Positions 36,310 to 45,652 of a DNA stretch of 64,000 nt are shown piece after piece; position 1 is the first letter of the stretch; every line of letters begins with the position of its first letter. Source of the stretch: Thiobacillus sp. 65-29 (GTDB lineage Bacteria > Pseudomonadota > Gammaproteobacteria > Burkholderiales > Thiobacillaceae); the NCBI GenBank assembly GCA_001899775.1, contig MKWN01000016.1:1-64000 (forward strand), read 5' to 3'. The translations under genes were made by a program, and so were the position numbers. Below the pieces are notes generated by a model that searched no databases, had not been told where the DNA came from, and worked only from the letters and a program-made list of their open reading frames with translations.

Positions 36310-36438
36310 CCCGTTCTCCCTGTACGCCCCGCCTGTCGGGGCTGTTGAATCGTCGACGCCACTATTGACGGCTCGGCAGGCGCAATCTTTAGAGCAACAA
36401 GCGCACCAGATCACCACTCGGCGACTTTTTTGTCCTGC

Positions 36439-37557
36439 TCAGGCCTCCAGCAGGATGCGCAGCATGCGGCGCAGCGGCTCGGCGGCGCCCCACAGGAGCT
36501 GGTCGCCCACGGTGAAGGCAGCGAGGTACTGCGGCCCCATGTTGAGCTTGCGCATGCGCCCGATGGGCACGCTCAGCGTGCCGGTCACCGCCGCCGGCGT
36601 GAGTTCGCGCATGCTGAGTTCACGGTCGTTCGGTACCACTTTCACCCATTGGTTGTGCGCGGCGATGAGTTCGTGGATCTCCGGCAGCGGCACGTCGCGG
36701 GTCAGCTTGATGGTGAGCGCCTGCGAGTGGCAGCGCATCGCGCCGACGCGCACGCACAGGCCGTCGATGGGAATCGGGCTGGCGCTCCGGCCCATGATCT
36801 TGTTGGCCTCGACCTGGGCTTTCCACTCCTCCTTCGACTGGCCGGATTCGAGCGCGACGTCGATCCACGGAATCAGGTTGCCGGCGAGCGGCACCGGCCA
36901 GGCATCGGTCGGATAGCGATCCGAACGGATGAATTCGGCCACCTTGCGGTCGATTTCGAGTATCGCCGAGGCCGGGTCGTCGAGCAGCGCTTTCACTTCG
37001 CCATGAACCGCGCCCATCTGCTGGATCAGTTCGCGCATGTTGCGCGCACCGGCGCCGGACGCCGCCTGGTAGGTCATCGGCGAGACCCACTCGACGAGAC
37101 CGGCGTCGAACAGGCCGCCCATTGCCATCAGCATCAGGGACACCGTGCAGTTGCCGCCCACGTAAGTCTTGACGCCGTGGGCGATGCCGTCCTGGATCGC
37201 CTTCCTGTTGACCGGGTCGAGGATGATGATGGACTCGTCTTTCATACGCAGCGCGGAGGCGGCGTCGATCCAGTAGCCTTTCCAGCCGGCGGCGCGCAAT
37301 CCGGGATAGACCTCATTCGTATAGTCGCCGCCCTGGCAGCTGATGAGGATGTCGCACGCCTTGAGTTCGTCGACGCTGCGGGCGTCCTTCAGCGGCGGCA
37401 CCTCACGGCCGATGTCGGGGCCCTTGCCACCGACGTTCGAGGTGGTGAAGAACACGGGGTCGATGTGGTCGAAATCGCGTTCTTCCTTCATGCGCCCCAT
37501 CAGCACCGAACCCACCATGCCGCGCCAGCCGATCAAGCCTGTCTTCATCATGTTCAT
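36439..37557 (-). CDS. asd: Aspartate-semialdehyde dehydrogenase
   Basis: The 372-residue enzyme has the NADP motif [10 protein letters not shown], the active-site Cys in GGNCTVSLM and the catalytic His region [16 protein letters not shown]. It reduces aspartyl phosphate to the semialdehyde, feeding Lys, Met, Thr and diaminopimelate synthesis. ATG 37557 is chosen because AAGGAG lies 8 bases upstream. An interspersed palindrome separates it from leuB. Confidence 0.97.
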   Translation of the reverse strand: MNMMKTGLIGWRGMVGSVLMGRMKEERDFDHIDPVFFTTSNVGGKGPDIGREVPPLKDARSVDELKACDILISCQGGDYTNEVYPGLRAAGWKGYWIDAASALRMKDESIIILDPVNRKAIQDGIAHGVKTYVGGNCTVSLMLMAMGGLFDAGLVEWVSPMTYQAASGAGARNMRELIQQMGAVHGEVKALLDDPASAILEIDRKVAEFIRSDRYPTDAWPVPLAGNLIPWIDVALESGQSKEEWKAQVEANKIMGRSASPIPIDGLCVRVGAMRCHSQALTIKLTRDVPLPEIHELIAAHNQWVKVVPNDRELSMRELTPAAVTGTLSVPIGRMRKLNMGPQYLAAFTVGDQLLWGAAEPLRRMLRILLEA

Positions 37558-37573
37558 CTCCAAAACTCCTTAT

Positions 37574-37637
37574 CCACGAAGGACGCGAAGAAACGCCAAG
37601 AACTGCCTTTCTTCGCGAACCTTCGCGTCCTTCGCGG
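37574..37637. repeat. Interspersed palindromic repeat, asd-leuB copy
   Basis: The arms 37574-37590 and 37621-37637 are inverted complements of 17 bases with one mismatch (CCACGAAGGACGCGAAG and CTTCGCGTCCTTCGCGG). The same palindrome recurs between leuB and leuD. Confidence 0.85.
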
Positions 37638-37643
37638 AAAAAA

Positions 37644-38705
37644 TCAAAGCGCCTTCACCACTGCATCGCCCATCGTGCTGCACGACACCTTCTGCGTGCC
37701 TTCGGTCCAGATGTCGCCGGTGCGGTAACCTTCGGCGATCACCTTCTTCACCGCGTTCTCGATGCGGTCGGCGGTGGCGAGGTCGGCGAAGGTGTAACGG
37801 TACATCATCGCCACCGAGAGGATGGTCGCGAGCGGGTTGGCCATGTCCTTGCCGGCGATATCCGGCGCGGAGCCATGGATCGGTTCGTACATGCCCTTGT
37901 TGTGCTCGTCCAGCGACGCCGACGGCAGCATGCCGATCGAGCCGGACAGCATCGAGGCGGCGTCGGACAGGATGTCGCCGAAGATGTTGCCGGTGACCAT
38001 GGTGTCGAACTGCTTGGGGGCACGGATGATCTGCATCGCGGCATTGTCCACGTACATGTGGGACAGTTCGACCGCGGGATAGTCCTTCGCGACTTCGATC
38101 ATCACTTCCTTCCACAGCTCGGAGCATTCCAGCACGTTGGATTTTTCCACCGAACACAGGCGCTTGCCGCGTTTCATCGCGATATCGAAAGCGACATGGG
38201 CCACGCGGCGCACTTCGGATTCCGAATACAGCATGGTGTTGAAGCCGACGCGCTCGCCATTGCGCACTTCGATGCCGCGCGGCTGGCCGAAGTACACGTC
38301 GCCGGTCAGCTCGCGCACGATCATGAGGTCGAGCCCCGCCACCACCTCGGGCTTCAGCGAGGATGCGCCGGCGAGTTCCGGATACAGCAGCGCCGGACGC
38401 AGGTTGGCGAAGAGGTTCAATTCCTTGCGGATGCGCAGGAGCCCGCGCTCGGGACGCAGCGGCCGCTCCAGCGTGTCGTACTGCACGCCACCGACGGCGC
38501 CGAGCAGCACCGCGTCGGCTGCGCGCGCGAGTTTCAGTGTGGCGTCGGGCAGCGGGTCGCCGGCCGCGTCGTAGCCGGCGCCGCCGATCGGCGCGCTTTC
38601 CATTTCGATCTTCGCGCCGTCGGCGCGCAGCGCCTCGAGCACCTTGACGGCCTGGGCGACGATTTCCGGACCGATGCCGTCACCCGGCAGGACTGCAATT
38701 TTCAT
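37644..38705 (-). CDS. leuB: 3-isopropylmalate dehydrogenase
   Basis: The 353-residue enzyme begins [16 protein letters not shown] and has the substrate-binding [14 protein letters not shown], the catalytic Lys/Tyr region [14 protein letters not shown] and the NAD-binding [16 protein letters not shown]. It performs oxidative decarboxylation of 3-isopropylmalate in leucine synthesis. It lies between repeat-bearing gaps that separate it from leuD and asd. Confidence 0.98.
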   Translation of the reverse strand: MKIAVLPGDGIGPEIVAQAVKVLEALRADGAKIEMESAPIGGAGYDAAGDPLPDATLKLARAADAVLLGAVGGVQYDTLERPLRPERGLLRIRKELNLFANLRPALLYPELAGASSLKPEVVAGLDLMIVRELTGDVYFGQPRGIEVRNGERVGFNTMLYSESEVRRVAHVAFDIAMKRGKRLCSVEKSNVLECSELWKEVMIEVAKDYPAVELSHMYVDNAAMQIIRAPKQFDTMVTGNIFGDILSDAASMLSGSIGMLPSASLDEHNKGMYEPIHGSAPDIAGKDMANPLATILSVAMMYRYTFADLATADRIENAVKKVIAEGYRTGDIWTEGTQKVSCSTMGDAVVKAL

Positions 38706-38724
38706 GTTCTCAAAACCCTTCTTT

Positions 38725-38789
38725 CCGCGAAGGACGCGAAGATCACGAAGAAAAATCCTTCATTTCGCGTTTCTTCGCGTCCTTCGCGG
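38725..38789. repeat. Interspersed palindromic repeat, leuD-leuB copy
   Basis: Arms 38725-38741 and 38773-38789 are a perfect 17-bp inverted repeat (CCGCGAAGGACGCGAAG). A partial third unit, CTTCGCGGATAAAAA, follows at 38797-38811. It is the same element as the asd-leuB copy, so the repeat has spread within this operon. Confidence 0.88.
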
Positions 38790-38812
38790 ATAAAAACTTC
38801 GCGGATAAAAAA

Positions 38813-39451
38813 TCACGCAAACAACCACGGTGCTTCGATCTTGCGGCGCTCTTCATACGCCCTGATCCGGTCCGCCTGCAGCAAGGTGAGGCCGATGTCG
38901 TCGAGCCCGTTCAGCAGGCGATGCTTGCGCCCGCCGTCGACCTCGAACTTCAGGACCTCGCCACCCGGTGTGGTGACCGTCTGTTGCGCCAGATCGATGG
39001 TGAGGCGGTAGCCCTCGTTCGCCTCGCACTCACGGAACAGGCGGTCGACCGTCGCGGCGTCGAGCACGATGGGCAGGATGCCGTTCTTGAAACAGTTGTT
39101 ATAGAAGATGTCGGCAAAGCTTGGCGCGATGATCGCACGGATACCGTAATCCTCCAGCGCCCACGGTGCATGTTCGCGGCTCGACCCGCAGCCGAAGTTC
39201 TCGCGCACGAGCAGCACCGACGCGCCCTTGTAGCGCGAAAAGTTGAGCACGAAATCCGGATTCGGCTGGCGCGTGGCGGGGTCCATGCCCGGCTCGCCGT
39301 GATCGAGATAGCGCCATTCGTCGAACAGGTTGGGGCCGAAGCCCGCGCGCTTGATCGACTTCAGAAACTGCTTGGGAATGATGGCGTCGGTGTCGACGTT
39401 GGCGCGGTCGAGCGGCACCACCAGGCCGTCCAGCGTGGTAAATGCCTGCAT
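38813..39451 (-). CDS. leuD: 3-isopropylmalate dehydratase small subunit
   Basis: The 212-residue subunit begins with [31 protein letters not shown] (quoted in parts: [20 protein letters not shown]) and has [15 protein letters not shown] and [14 protein letters not shown]. With LeuC it isomerises 2- to 3-isopropylmalate. ATG 39451 overlaps the stop of the entericidin-like gene (TGATG); a GTG directly before it is an alternative. Confidence 0.97.
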   Translation of the reverse strand: MQAFTTLDGLVVPLDRANVDTDAIIPKQFLKSIKRAGFGPNLFDEWRYLDHGEPGMDPATRQPNPDFVLNFSRYKGASVLLVRENFGCGSSREHAPWALEDYGIRAIIAPSFADIFYNNCFKNGILPIVLDAATVDRLFRECEANEGYRLTIDLAQQTVTTPGGEVLKFEVDGGRKHRLLNGLDDIGLTLLQADRIRAYEERRKIEAPWLFA

Positions 39452-39576
39452 CACTTGCTGCCGGCGCGTTCGATCGCGCTGCCGGCCTTCTGGATATCCT
39501 GGCCCATGCCCTGCACGGTGTTGCAGCCGGCCAGGGTCATCATGGCAGCAATCAGGACGGCGATCATCGGTTTCAT
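39451..39576 (-). CDS. Entericidin A/B-family small lipoprotein
   Basis: This 41-residue reading frame lies between leuC and leuD. It has a lipoprotein signal with lipobox LAGC (Cys18), followed by the typical entericidin tail [19 protein letters not shown] strong GAGGAG ribosome site precedes the ATG. Its stop overlaps the leuD start, so leuD translation is coupled to it. Entericidins are small envelope lipoproteins; the same small gene sits between leuC and leuD in many betaproteobacteria. Confidence 0.88.
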   Translation of the reverse strand: MKPMIAVLIAAMMTLAGCNTVQGMGQDIQKAGSAIERAGSK

Positions 39577-39589
39577 GGAAACGTTCTCC

Positions 39590-40993
39590 TCAAAAATCAC
39601 GTACGTCGACGAAATGTCCGGCACACGCGGCGGCGGCGGCCATCGCCGGGCTGACGAGGTGGGTGCGCCCCCCCTGCCCCTGCCGGCCCTCGAAATTGCG
39701 GTTGCTGGTCGAGGCGCAGCGCTCGCCGGGCTCCAGCCGGTCGGCGTTCATCGCCAGACACATCGAGCAACCCGGCTCGCGCCATTCGAAGCCTGCCTCG
39801 ATAAAGATTTTATCCAGACCTTCGGCCTCGGCCTGCTGCTTGACCAGACCGGAGCCCGGCACGACCATGGCCAGTTTGACGTTGGGTGCGACCTTGCGGC
39901 CTTTCGCCACCGCGGCCGCCTCGCGCAGGTCCTCGATGCGGGAATTGGTGCACGAACCAATGAACACCTTGTCCACCATGATTTCGGTGATCGGTATACC
40001 CGCCGCAAGCCCCATGTATTCGAGCGCGCGCGCCCAGTCGCTGGCCTTGACCGGTGTCGGGGCGTCGGCCGGATCGGGTACGCGTCCGTCCACCGTGGTC
40101 ACCATTTCCGGCGAGGTGCCCCAGGTCACCTGCGGCGCGATGCGCGCCGCGTCGAGTTCGACCACGCGATCGAAGCTTGCGTCGGCGTCCGAATGCAGCG
40201 TGTTCCACCACGCGACCGCCTTGTCCCACGCCGCGCCGGTGGGGGCATAGGGACGCCCCTTCACGTAGTCGATCGTGGTCGCATCGACCGCCACCATGCC
40301 GGCGCGCGCGCCGGCCTCGATCGCCATGTTGCACAGCGTCATGCGGCCTTCCATCGACAGCGCACGGATCGCCGCGCCGCCGAACTCGATGGCGTAGCCG
40401 GTGCCGCCGGCGGTGCCGATCGCGCCGATGACGGCGAGCGCGATGTCCTTGGCGGTGACGCCCTTGCCCAGTTGGCCTTCGACCTTCACCAGCATGGTTT
40501 TCGACGGTTTCTGCCACAGGCATTGCGTCGCCAGCACATGCTCGACCTCCGAGGTGCCGATGCCGAAGGCCAAGGCGCCGAACGCGCCATGCGTCGAGGT
40601 GTGCGAATCGCCGCACACCACGGTCATGCCGGGGAGCGTCAGCCCCTCCTCGGGGCCGATGACGTGGACGATGCCCTGGCGGACGTCGTCCATCCTGAAT
40701 TCGGTGATGCCGAACTCGGCGCAGTTGGCGTCGAGCGTCTCCACCTGCAGGCGCGACACCGGGTCGGCAATGCCCTGCGAGCGGTCGGTGGTCGGCACGT
40801 TGTGGTCGGGCACGGCGATCGCGGCGTCGGTGCGGCGCGGCTTGCGGTGCGCGAGCTTCAGCCCCTCGAACGCCTGCGGGCTGGTGACTTCGTGCACCAG
40901 GTGGCGGTCGATATAGAGCAGCGTGGTGCCGTCGGGCTCGACGTGGACGACGTGGGCGTCCCACAGTTTCTGGAAGAGGGTTTGACCGGACAT
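39590..40993 (-). CDS. leuC: 3-isopropylmalate dehydratase large subunit
   Basis: The 467-residue aconitase-family protein has the [4Fe-4S] cysteines in [26 protein letters not shown] and CSMCLAMN. It is the first gene of the leucine cluster, with 200 bases of upstream DNA (40994-41193) in which I see no leader peptide rich in Leu codons and no clear attenuator. Confidence 0.98.
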   Translation of the reverse strand: MSGQTLFQKLWDAHVVHVEPDGTTLLYIDRHLVHEVTSPQAFEGLKLAHRKPRRTDAAIAVPDHNVPTTDRSQGIADPVSRLQVETLDANCAEFGITEFRMDDVRQGIVHVIGPEEGLTLPGMTVVCGDSHTSTHGAFGALAFGIGTSEVEHVLATQCLWQKPSKTMLVKVEGQLGKGVTAKDIALAVIGAIGTAGGTGYAIEFGGAAIRALSMEGRMTLCNMAIEAGARAGMVAVDATTIDYVKGRPYAPTGAAWDKAVAWWNTLHSDADASFDRVVELDAARIAPQVTWGTSPEMVTTVDGRVPDPADAPTPVKASDWARALEYMGLAAGIPITEIMVDKVFIGSCTNSRIEDLREAAAVAKGRKVAPNVKLAMVVPGSGLVKQQAEAEGLDKIFIEAGFEWREPGCSMCLAMNADRLEPGERCASTSNRNFEGRQGQGGRTHLVSPAMAAAAACAGHFVDVRDF

Positions 40994-41193
40994 GCGGAGT
41001 AATAAAGCGTTACGGCGCGGAAAAGGCTAATTATTTCATAGCTTGGCCCTTGCTGGCACGGACTTTGTTGCCGCTACCCCGGCTACACACGTGGTCGCCC
41101 GTCCAACACTCCAGGCGCCCTTCGGCCCGCCATCAGTCCCCCCGCTCCAGCACATACGGGCAGGGCTTGTCGTGCCCTATATTGTGGGGCATC

Positions 41194-41478
41194 ATGGGCT
41201 ATATGAAAGCCGTGCTCGTCCATCAATTCAAGCAGGCGTACGGCAGGGGCAGGATCGAGGGCGTGATATGGAAAGTCCCGGAGCCCGTGCCGCCTAGCCG
41301 GCATGGATACAAATACCGGCTGGTCTATCTCGTCGATGGGGAAAGAATCGTGGGTTACGACAACGAGCGAGGCAAGGGCGATCACCGGCACCGCGGCGGT
41401 CGCGAAACACCCTACCGTTTTGTCGACGTGCCGACCCTGCTCAAGGATTTCATTCGGGACGTGGAGCAAATCAAATGA
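41194..41478 (+). CDS. TumE/DUF6516-like toxin of a toxin-antitoxin pair
   Basis: The 94-residue protein (from ATG 41194; ATG 41203 also possible) has the pattern YKYRLVYLVDGERIVGYDNERGKGDHRH, seen here as YRLVYLVDGER and YDNERGKGDHRH, which matches DUF6516/TumE-type toxins. Its stop overlaps the following helix-turn-helix gene by 4 bases (ATGA), the usual toxin-first order for this class. The biochemical target of the family is not settled. Confidence 0.75.
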   Translation: MGYMKAVLVHQFKQAYGRGRIEGVIWKVPEPVPPSRHGYKYRLVYLVDGERIVGYDNERGKGDHRHRGGRETPYRFVDVPTLLKDFIRDVEQIK

Positions 41479-41840
41479 ACAAACTGCATATCGAAGTTCA
41501 GCCCGCCACCGCCGCGCTGGAGCGTTTCGGCAAAAGCCTGCAGGCCGTGATCGAGAGGCGCACGCCGCGCGCTTATTCCGGCATCGGTTTCGAGAACATG
41601 GCGCAATTCGGCGAAGTATTCAGCCCGAAGCGCTGGGAACTGATCGAAAGTCTGAAAGCATCGGGCCCGCTGAGCATCTACGCGCTGGCAAAAATGCTGA
41701 AGCGCCACTATCGCAACGTCTACAAGGACGTCGGCATCCTGTCCGAGTGGATGGTTATCAGCAAGGACGAAAACGGCAAGGTATTCGTGCCGTGGGATGA
41801 AATCGATGTGAGGATGGCACTGGTCAAGCAGGCGGCATGA
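41475..41840 (+). CDS. Helix-turn-helix antitoxin, TumA/HVO_A0114-like
   Basis: The 121-residue protein has an N-terminal region (ATAALERFGKSLQAVIERR) and a winged helix-turn-helix (RWELIESLKASGPLSIYALAKMLKRHYRNVYKDV in parts: SLKASGPLSIYALAK, RNVYKDVGIL). It resembles the HVO_A0114-type regulators paired with TumE toxins. It should repress the operon and neutralise the toxin. It is translationally coupled to the toxin gene. Confidence 0.75.
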   Translation: MNKLHIEVQPATAALERFGKSLQAVIERRTPRAYSGIGFENMAQFGEVFSPKRWELIESLKASGPLSIYALAKMLKRHYRNVYKDVGILSEWMVISKDENGKVFVPWDEIDVRMALVKQAA

Positions 41841-41874
41841 ATGGTGGAGATTGAGAAATGACCGTCAGCCACCG

Positions 41875-42168
41875 CTAACGACGCCCCCCCCAATACCCCG
41901 GGCGGCGGCTGTGGTGGGCGACGGCGATGATCCGTACGCTGTCGGGCGACACCCGATAGATCAGCGAATAAGGAAACTTGGGCAAGGTGAATGCGCGCGT
42001 CTGGTATCGGTTGGCACTTCCCACATCGTGAAAGGACTGGAGCAGCACCAACCCACGCTCGAACTCATCGGCAAAACCCTCGGCGGCATCGAACGCCAAC
42101 TCGTCCAGGTACCAGTCGAGCGCGGCGTCGAAATCGGCCTGCGCTTCGTCGGAAACGCTAACCCGCAT
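41875..42168 (-). CDS. ParE/RelE-superfamily toxin
   Basis: The 97-residue protein has the family pattern VSVSDEAQADFDAALDWYLDE, then FPYSLIYRVSPDSVRIIAVAHHSRRPGYW, quoted in parts here as SLIYRV and HHSRRPGYW. Such toxins act on gyrase (ParE) or ribosome-bound mRNA (RelE); the ending AVAHxxRxPxYW is more ParE-like. It overlaps the antitoxin gene by 11 bases. Confidence 0.85.
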   Translation of the reverse strand: MRVSVSDEAQADFDAALDWYLDELAFDAAEGFADEFERGLVLLQSFHDVGSANRYQTRAFTLPKFPYSLIYRVSPDSVRIIAVAHHSRRPGYWGGRR

Positions 42169-42421
42169 GGGCCGCTTTGGCGGCGGCGATGCGTTCGCGG
42201 ATTCTGCGCATGGCTTCGTCCGCCGGGATCCACCTTGTGCGCCCCGCGTCCATATCCGCGACGCGCCGCGCGATTTCCTCGTCCCAGGCTTGGGCGATGG
42301 CTTCCGGCGTGTCTTCGACCGGCCCGTCCAGGCTTACGATCAGGCGATGGGCGAGTTCGCTGCGTTCACGGGGCGTGAGTTGCAGCGCCTGGGCTTCGAT
42401 TTCTGCAAGGGTGATGGCCAT
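42158..42421 (-). CDS. Addiction-module antitoxin paired with ParE-like toxin
   Basis: The 87-residue protein (EIEAQALQLTPRERSELAHRL, then EEIARRVADMDAGRTRWIPADEAM) matches the short addiction-module antitoxin family that accompanies ParE/RelE toxins. It precedes and overlaps the toxin gene. The conserved WxxEI.RR.....G pattern is seen as WDEEIARRVADMDAG. It should bind the toxin. Confidence 0.85.
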   Translation of the reverse strand: MAITLAEIEAQALQLTPRERSELAHRLIVSLDGPVEDTPEAIAQAWDEEIARRVADMDAGRTRWIPADEAMRRIRERIAAAKAAHAG

Positions 42422-42675
42422 GCCCCACTCCCAATCGGTTGACTCAAGGCGATGTTAGCACCATGACCGAAGCCGACCCAATACCACTCTCCGCGGTCCA
42501 CAATCTGGTACCGGTTCAACCGGAGACCCCGAAGGATTCGTGGGGCAAGACCGAAAATAGTATCTGTTGAAAATACAGTGGGTGATGGGAACATTTGCGC
42601 GGGCGCCTGAACCCGGGGCCCACGAATCAATCCAGATTGTCCATTTGGCCGTAGGTCGGGTGGAGCGAAGTTCTG

Positions 42676-43227
42676 CGACGCGCTGTTCTTCGCGGACCGG
42701 GCGGGGCACATCGTCCACGCCAACCGGGCGGCGCACGCGCTACTTGCGGAACGCAACGGCCTGCGCCTGATAGATCGCCGGCTGCTGCCGACGACCCGGA
42801 CGAGAACCGCCTTCTGCGCGATTTGTTCGCGATGCGGGAGTCGGGAGTAGGGAGTCGGGAGTCGGCGGGCTCGCTGCGCATCACCCGCCCGAGCGGCAAG
42901 CAGGCGTATGTGGCCACGCGCGTGAAGGCGGCCGAGTGCGCGCGGCAACACACCGCCCACCTGCCGCAGCAGGTGGTGCTGATCCACGATCCGGAAGCGA
43001 ATTTGCCGGCCCGCGTCACCGCGATCCGCAACCGCTATGCGCTTACCGCGGCGGAAAGCCAGCTTGTCGCAGCGCTATTGAAAACCGGCTCGGCCAGTGC
43101 CGCGGCGCAGCATCTGGGCTTGAGCGAAAACACGATCAAGACCCATCTGCGATCGGTTTTCAGCAAGACCGGCGTGCACCGGCAAGCCGAGCTCATTCAG
43201 CTGGTGCTGAGTTTCCCGCGGATCTGA
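42676..43227 (+). pseudogene. Frameshifted LuxR-family regulator remnant
   Basis: Two frames together look like one LuxR-type regulator. The first (from about 42676) reads DALFFADRAGHIVHANRAAHALL and LRLIDRRLL, a PAS-like sensor segment; the second continues as DPDENRLLRDLFAMRES from about 42785 and runs to a good LuxR helix-turn-helix (LTAAESQLVAALLK, LSENTIKTHLRSVFSKTG) at the C-terminus. The frame changes near 42780 and there is no start or N-terminus upstream. A small GAGTCGG direct repeat at 42838-42863 may mark the disruption. It is probably inactive, though the C-terminal 134 codons are open from ATG 42823. Confidence 0.7.
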
Positions 43228-43296
43228 TGTTGGCAGCGGTGTGGCCGGCCCGGGCGATTCCGTGCCGTCAGCCTCCGGTTCCGGATTCGGAATTGC

Positions 43297-43626
43297 TCAG
43301 GACGCGCGCAGTTCCTCGCGAATAATCGCGCGCAAGTCCGCTTCGAGCCGCTCGCCCGCGATGGCGCGGCGCAGGGTGTCGTTGATCAGGGTCTGGTAGC
43401 CGCGTTCGCCAGCCAGCGCCTTGAAATGCTCGACGATGGGTGCATCGAGCATGATGTTGATGCGCTGCTTTCCACTGCGGGCGCGCACGGCAGCCTGCCA
43501 TTCGGACTGGCTGGCCGATTTGCCGCCGATCTTGTAGCGCGCGCGGTCGAAATCCGCCTGCGTCAGGGGCGGCGCGTCGTCTGCGTCAGAAATAGCCGAC
43601 GTTGCGGTAGTAGAGGTCGGTTTCAT
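43297..43626 (-). CDS. brnA: BrnA-family antitoxin
   Basis: The 109-residue protein, from ATG 43626, has the BrnA/CopG-like C-terminus KQRINIMLDAPIVEHFKALAGERGYQTLIN, quoted as RINIMLDAPIVEHFKA and GYQTLINDTLR, a ribbon-helix-helix DNA-binding fold. It overlaps the BrnT gene by 41 bases. BrnA both represses the operon and binds the toxin. Confidence 0.9.
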   Translation of the reverse strand: MKPTSTTATSAISDADDAPPLTQADFDRARYKIGGKSASQSEWQAAVRARSGKQRINIMLDAPIVEHFKALAGERGYQTLINDTLRRAIAGERLEADLRAIIREELRAS

Positions 43627-43864
43627 CGCTGTCTGCCTTTCGCATGGAAATGATACGGATCGAGTCATCGGATTCGACGTGGACGATGAGCACCACCAGG
43701 GTTTCCAACAGGCCGATGCCTATCATCCTTTGTTCGCCGTAATTACGGCGCGTATCCTCGAATAGCGCCATCGGCCCCGCGAATACCTTTTCCGCATCAG
43801 CGAAATCCAGGCCATGCTTGGCCAGATTGGCTTGCCGTTTGGCTTCGTCCCAGAAATAGCGCAC
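43586..43864 (-). CDS. brnT: BrnT-family toxin (RNase)
   Basis: The 92-residue protein, from GTG 43864, has the BrnT signature RYFWDEAKRQANLAKHGLDF, then VFAGP, DTRRNYGEQR and IRIISMRKADSDE. BrnT is a RelE-fold ribonuclease that halts translation. Toxin precedes antitoxin, as in Brucella brnTA. An AT-rich 40-base gap upstream (43865-43904) should carry the promoter. Confidence 0.92.
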   Translation of the reverse strand: MRYFWDEAKRQANLAKHGLDFADAEKVFAGPMALFEDTRRNYGEQRMIGIGLLETLVVLIVHVESDDSIRIISMRKADSDETDLYYRNVGYF

Positions 43865-43904
43865 GATTCAATAATACACATCGCGATGCATATTTCAAGC
43901 CAGC

Positions 43905-45044
43905 CTATCGGGCTCGCCCCCACACCACATACACACCCCAGGCCAGCGCCGCGCTGGCGGCGGCCAGGGTAAAGGTCCACGCCGGCCCCGGCGTGTCCCA
44001 GGCCAACCCGCTGCCCAGCCCGCCCAGCGTGCCGCCCACCCCGTAGGACAGGCTGTTGAAGAGCGCCTGTCCGCGCGCCTGGTGCCGGCCGCGGAAGTGC
44101 TGGTGGATCAGCGCCACCGCGGCCGCGTGGTAGGTGCCGAAGGTGAACGCGTGCAGGGTCTGCGCCCCCCACACCACCCAGGGCGACTCGACACCCCAGG
44201 CGATCAGCAGGAAGCGCAGTACCGCCAGCGCGAAGCTCGCCAGCAGCAGCCGGCGCGGCGTCACCCGGGCGAAGATGCGGGGGATGACGAGAAAGATGCC
44301 GATCTCGCACAGCACGCCGAGCGCCCACAGCCAGCCGACGGTGGACTTGTCGTAGCCGTGGTCGACCAGATAGATCGAGTAGAAGGTGTAGTAGGGGCCG
44401 TGCGTCACCGCCATCAGGAGGCAGGCGGCGAGCAGCGAGGCCACCTCGGGCCGCTTCACGACGTCCCACAGCGGAACGTGGTCGGCCGGGTGGGCGAGGA
44501 TTTCGGCCTCGGGGATCACCCGCGCGAACGCCACAATGCCGAGCATCACCGCCAGCACCGCCCACGGCAGCCAGGCGATGGACACGGTGTCGAGCGCGTA
44601 GCCCAGGCCGACGACCATGACGATGAAGCCCACCGAGCCCCACAGGCGGATGCGGCCGTAGCGGTCCGTGCGCTCGCCCAGGTGCGACAGGGTCATCGCC
44701 TCGACCAGCGGCAGGGACGCGCTCCAGAAGAAGCTCAGCGCGGCCATCACGGCGAACAGCCACCAGAAGCCGCTGCCGAAGAACACGCCAGCGAAGGCCA
44801 GCACGCTGCCGAACGCCGCCAGTTGCACGATGGCGGTGCGCCGCCCGCTGCGGTCGGCGATGTGCCCCCAGATGTTGGGTGCGAAGATGCGCATCACCTG
44901 CAGCAGCGACATCAGCACGCCGATCTGGAAGGCATTGAACGCCAGTGACTTGAGGTACAGCCCCCAGAACGGCGACATCGCGCCGACGAAGGCGAAATAG
45001 AAGAAATAGAAACCGGACAGGCGCCAGTAGGGGACCGCGTTCAT
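43905..45044 (-). CDS. MFS transporter, HcaT/phenylpropionate permease-like
   Basis: The 379-residue protein has about twelve membrane helices and the nucleoside/HcaT-type N-terminus YWRLSGFYFFYFAFVGAMSPFWGLYL (seen as GFYFFYFAFVGA), with IWGHIADRSGRR between helices 2 and 3 and YGRIRLWGSVGF later. The substrate is unknown; HcaT-like genes are often found away from aromatic degradation genes. It is monocistronic, next to the toxin-antitoxin cluster. Confidence 0.88.
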   Translation of the reverse strand: MNAVPYWRLSGFYFFYFAFVGAMSPFWGLYLKSLAFNAFQIGVLMSLLQVMRIFAPNIWGHIADRSGRRTAIVQLAAFGSVLAFAGVFFGSGFWWLFAVMAALSFFWSASLPLVEAMTLSHLGERTDRYGRIRLWGSVGFIVMVVGLGYALDTVSIAWLPWAVLAVMLGIVAFARVIPEAEILAHPADHVPLWDVVKRPEVASLLAACLLMAVTHGPYYTFYSIYLVDHGYDKSTVGWLWALGVLCEIGIFLVIPRIFARVTPRRLLLASFALAVLRFLLIAWGVESPWVVWGAQTLHAFTFGTYHAAAVALIHQHFRGRHQARGQALFNSLSYGVGGTLGGLGSGLAWDTPGPAWTFTLAAASAALAWGVYVVWGRAR

Positions 45045-45091
45045 GCGGCGTGATTATCCACGAGCGCGGGGGCGGCACCCGCAGACGCCGC

Positions 45092-45628
45092 TTATTTCAT
45101 CGCCGAGACGAGCCTGAACGCCTCCCCGGGTGCAAAAAACACGCCGTTGCCGCGGTGGTGCAGGGTCTGCGGCTGTTTGAGCGCGGTGTCGACCCACGCC
45201 TGCACGACTTCGAGGATGAAGAAGTTGTAGCGGTTCACCAGCCGCGTATCGGTGACGCGGCATTCCAGGCTCGCGTAGCACTCGGCGATCAGCGGCGCCT
45301 CGACCTGCGCCGCGGCGACGGGCGTCAGGCCGAACTTCGCGAACTTGTCGACGCTGCGCCCCGAGCAGTTGCCGATCCCCACCACCGGCTTCGCCAGTTC
45401 CCTGGTGGGAATGTTGATCGCACACTCCTTCGTTGCCCGCAGCGCGTCGAACGAGTGGTTGCGCCCGCTGACCACGCAACCGACAAGCGGCGGTTCGAAT
45501 TCCATCATGGTGTGCCACGACATCGTCATGATGTTGCGCCGGTCCTTGCGGGCGGTGGTCAGCAGGACCACCGGTCCCGGCTCCAGCAGGCCATACACTT
45601 TTGCCAGCGGATAGCTGCGTTTCGCCAT
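45092..45628 (-). CDS. Flavin reductase-family FMN-binding protein
   Basis: The 178-residue protein has the FMN-binding split-barrel pattern PVVLLTTARKDRRNIMTMSWHTMMEFEPPLVG (seen as TTARKDRRNIMTMSW) and ECAINIPTRELA. Members reduce flavins or act as flavoproteins. It is read on its own; the neighbours give no pathway. Confidence 0.88.
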   Translation of the reverse strand: MAKRSYPLAKVYGLLEPGPVVLLTTARKDRRNIMTMSWHTMMEFEPPLVGCVVSGRNHSFDALRATKECAINIPTRELAKPVVGIGNCSGRSVDKFAKFGLTPVAAAQVEAPLIAECYASLECRVTDTRLVNRYNFFILEVVQAWVDTALKQPQTLHHRGNGVFFAPGEAFRLVSAMK

Positions 45629-45652
45629 GACCTTGTCCTCCGGACAGACGCT

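Noticed and set aside
38921-41002. 693-codon plus-strand frame
   Set aside because: It is antisense to leuD and leuC, which have strong family matches.
40994-41193. Possible leucine leader peptide and attenuator before leuC
   Set aside because: I find no short frame rich in Leu codons and no terminator/antiterminator pair.
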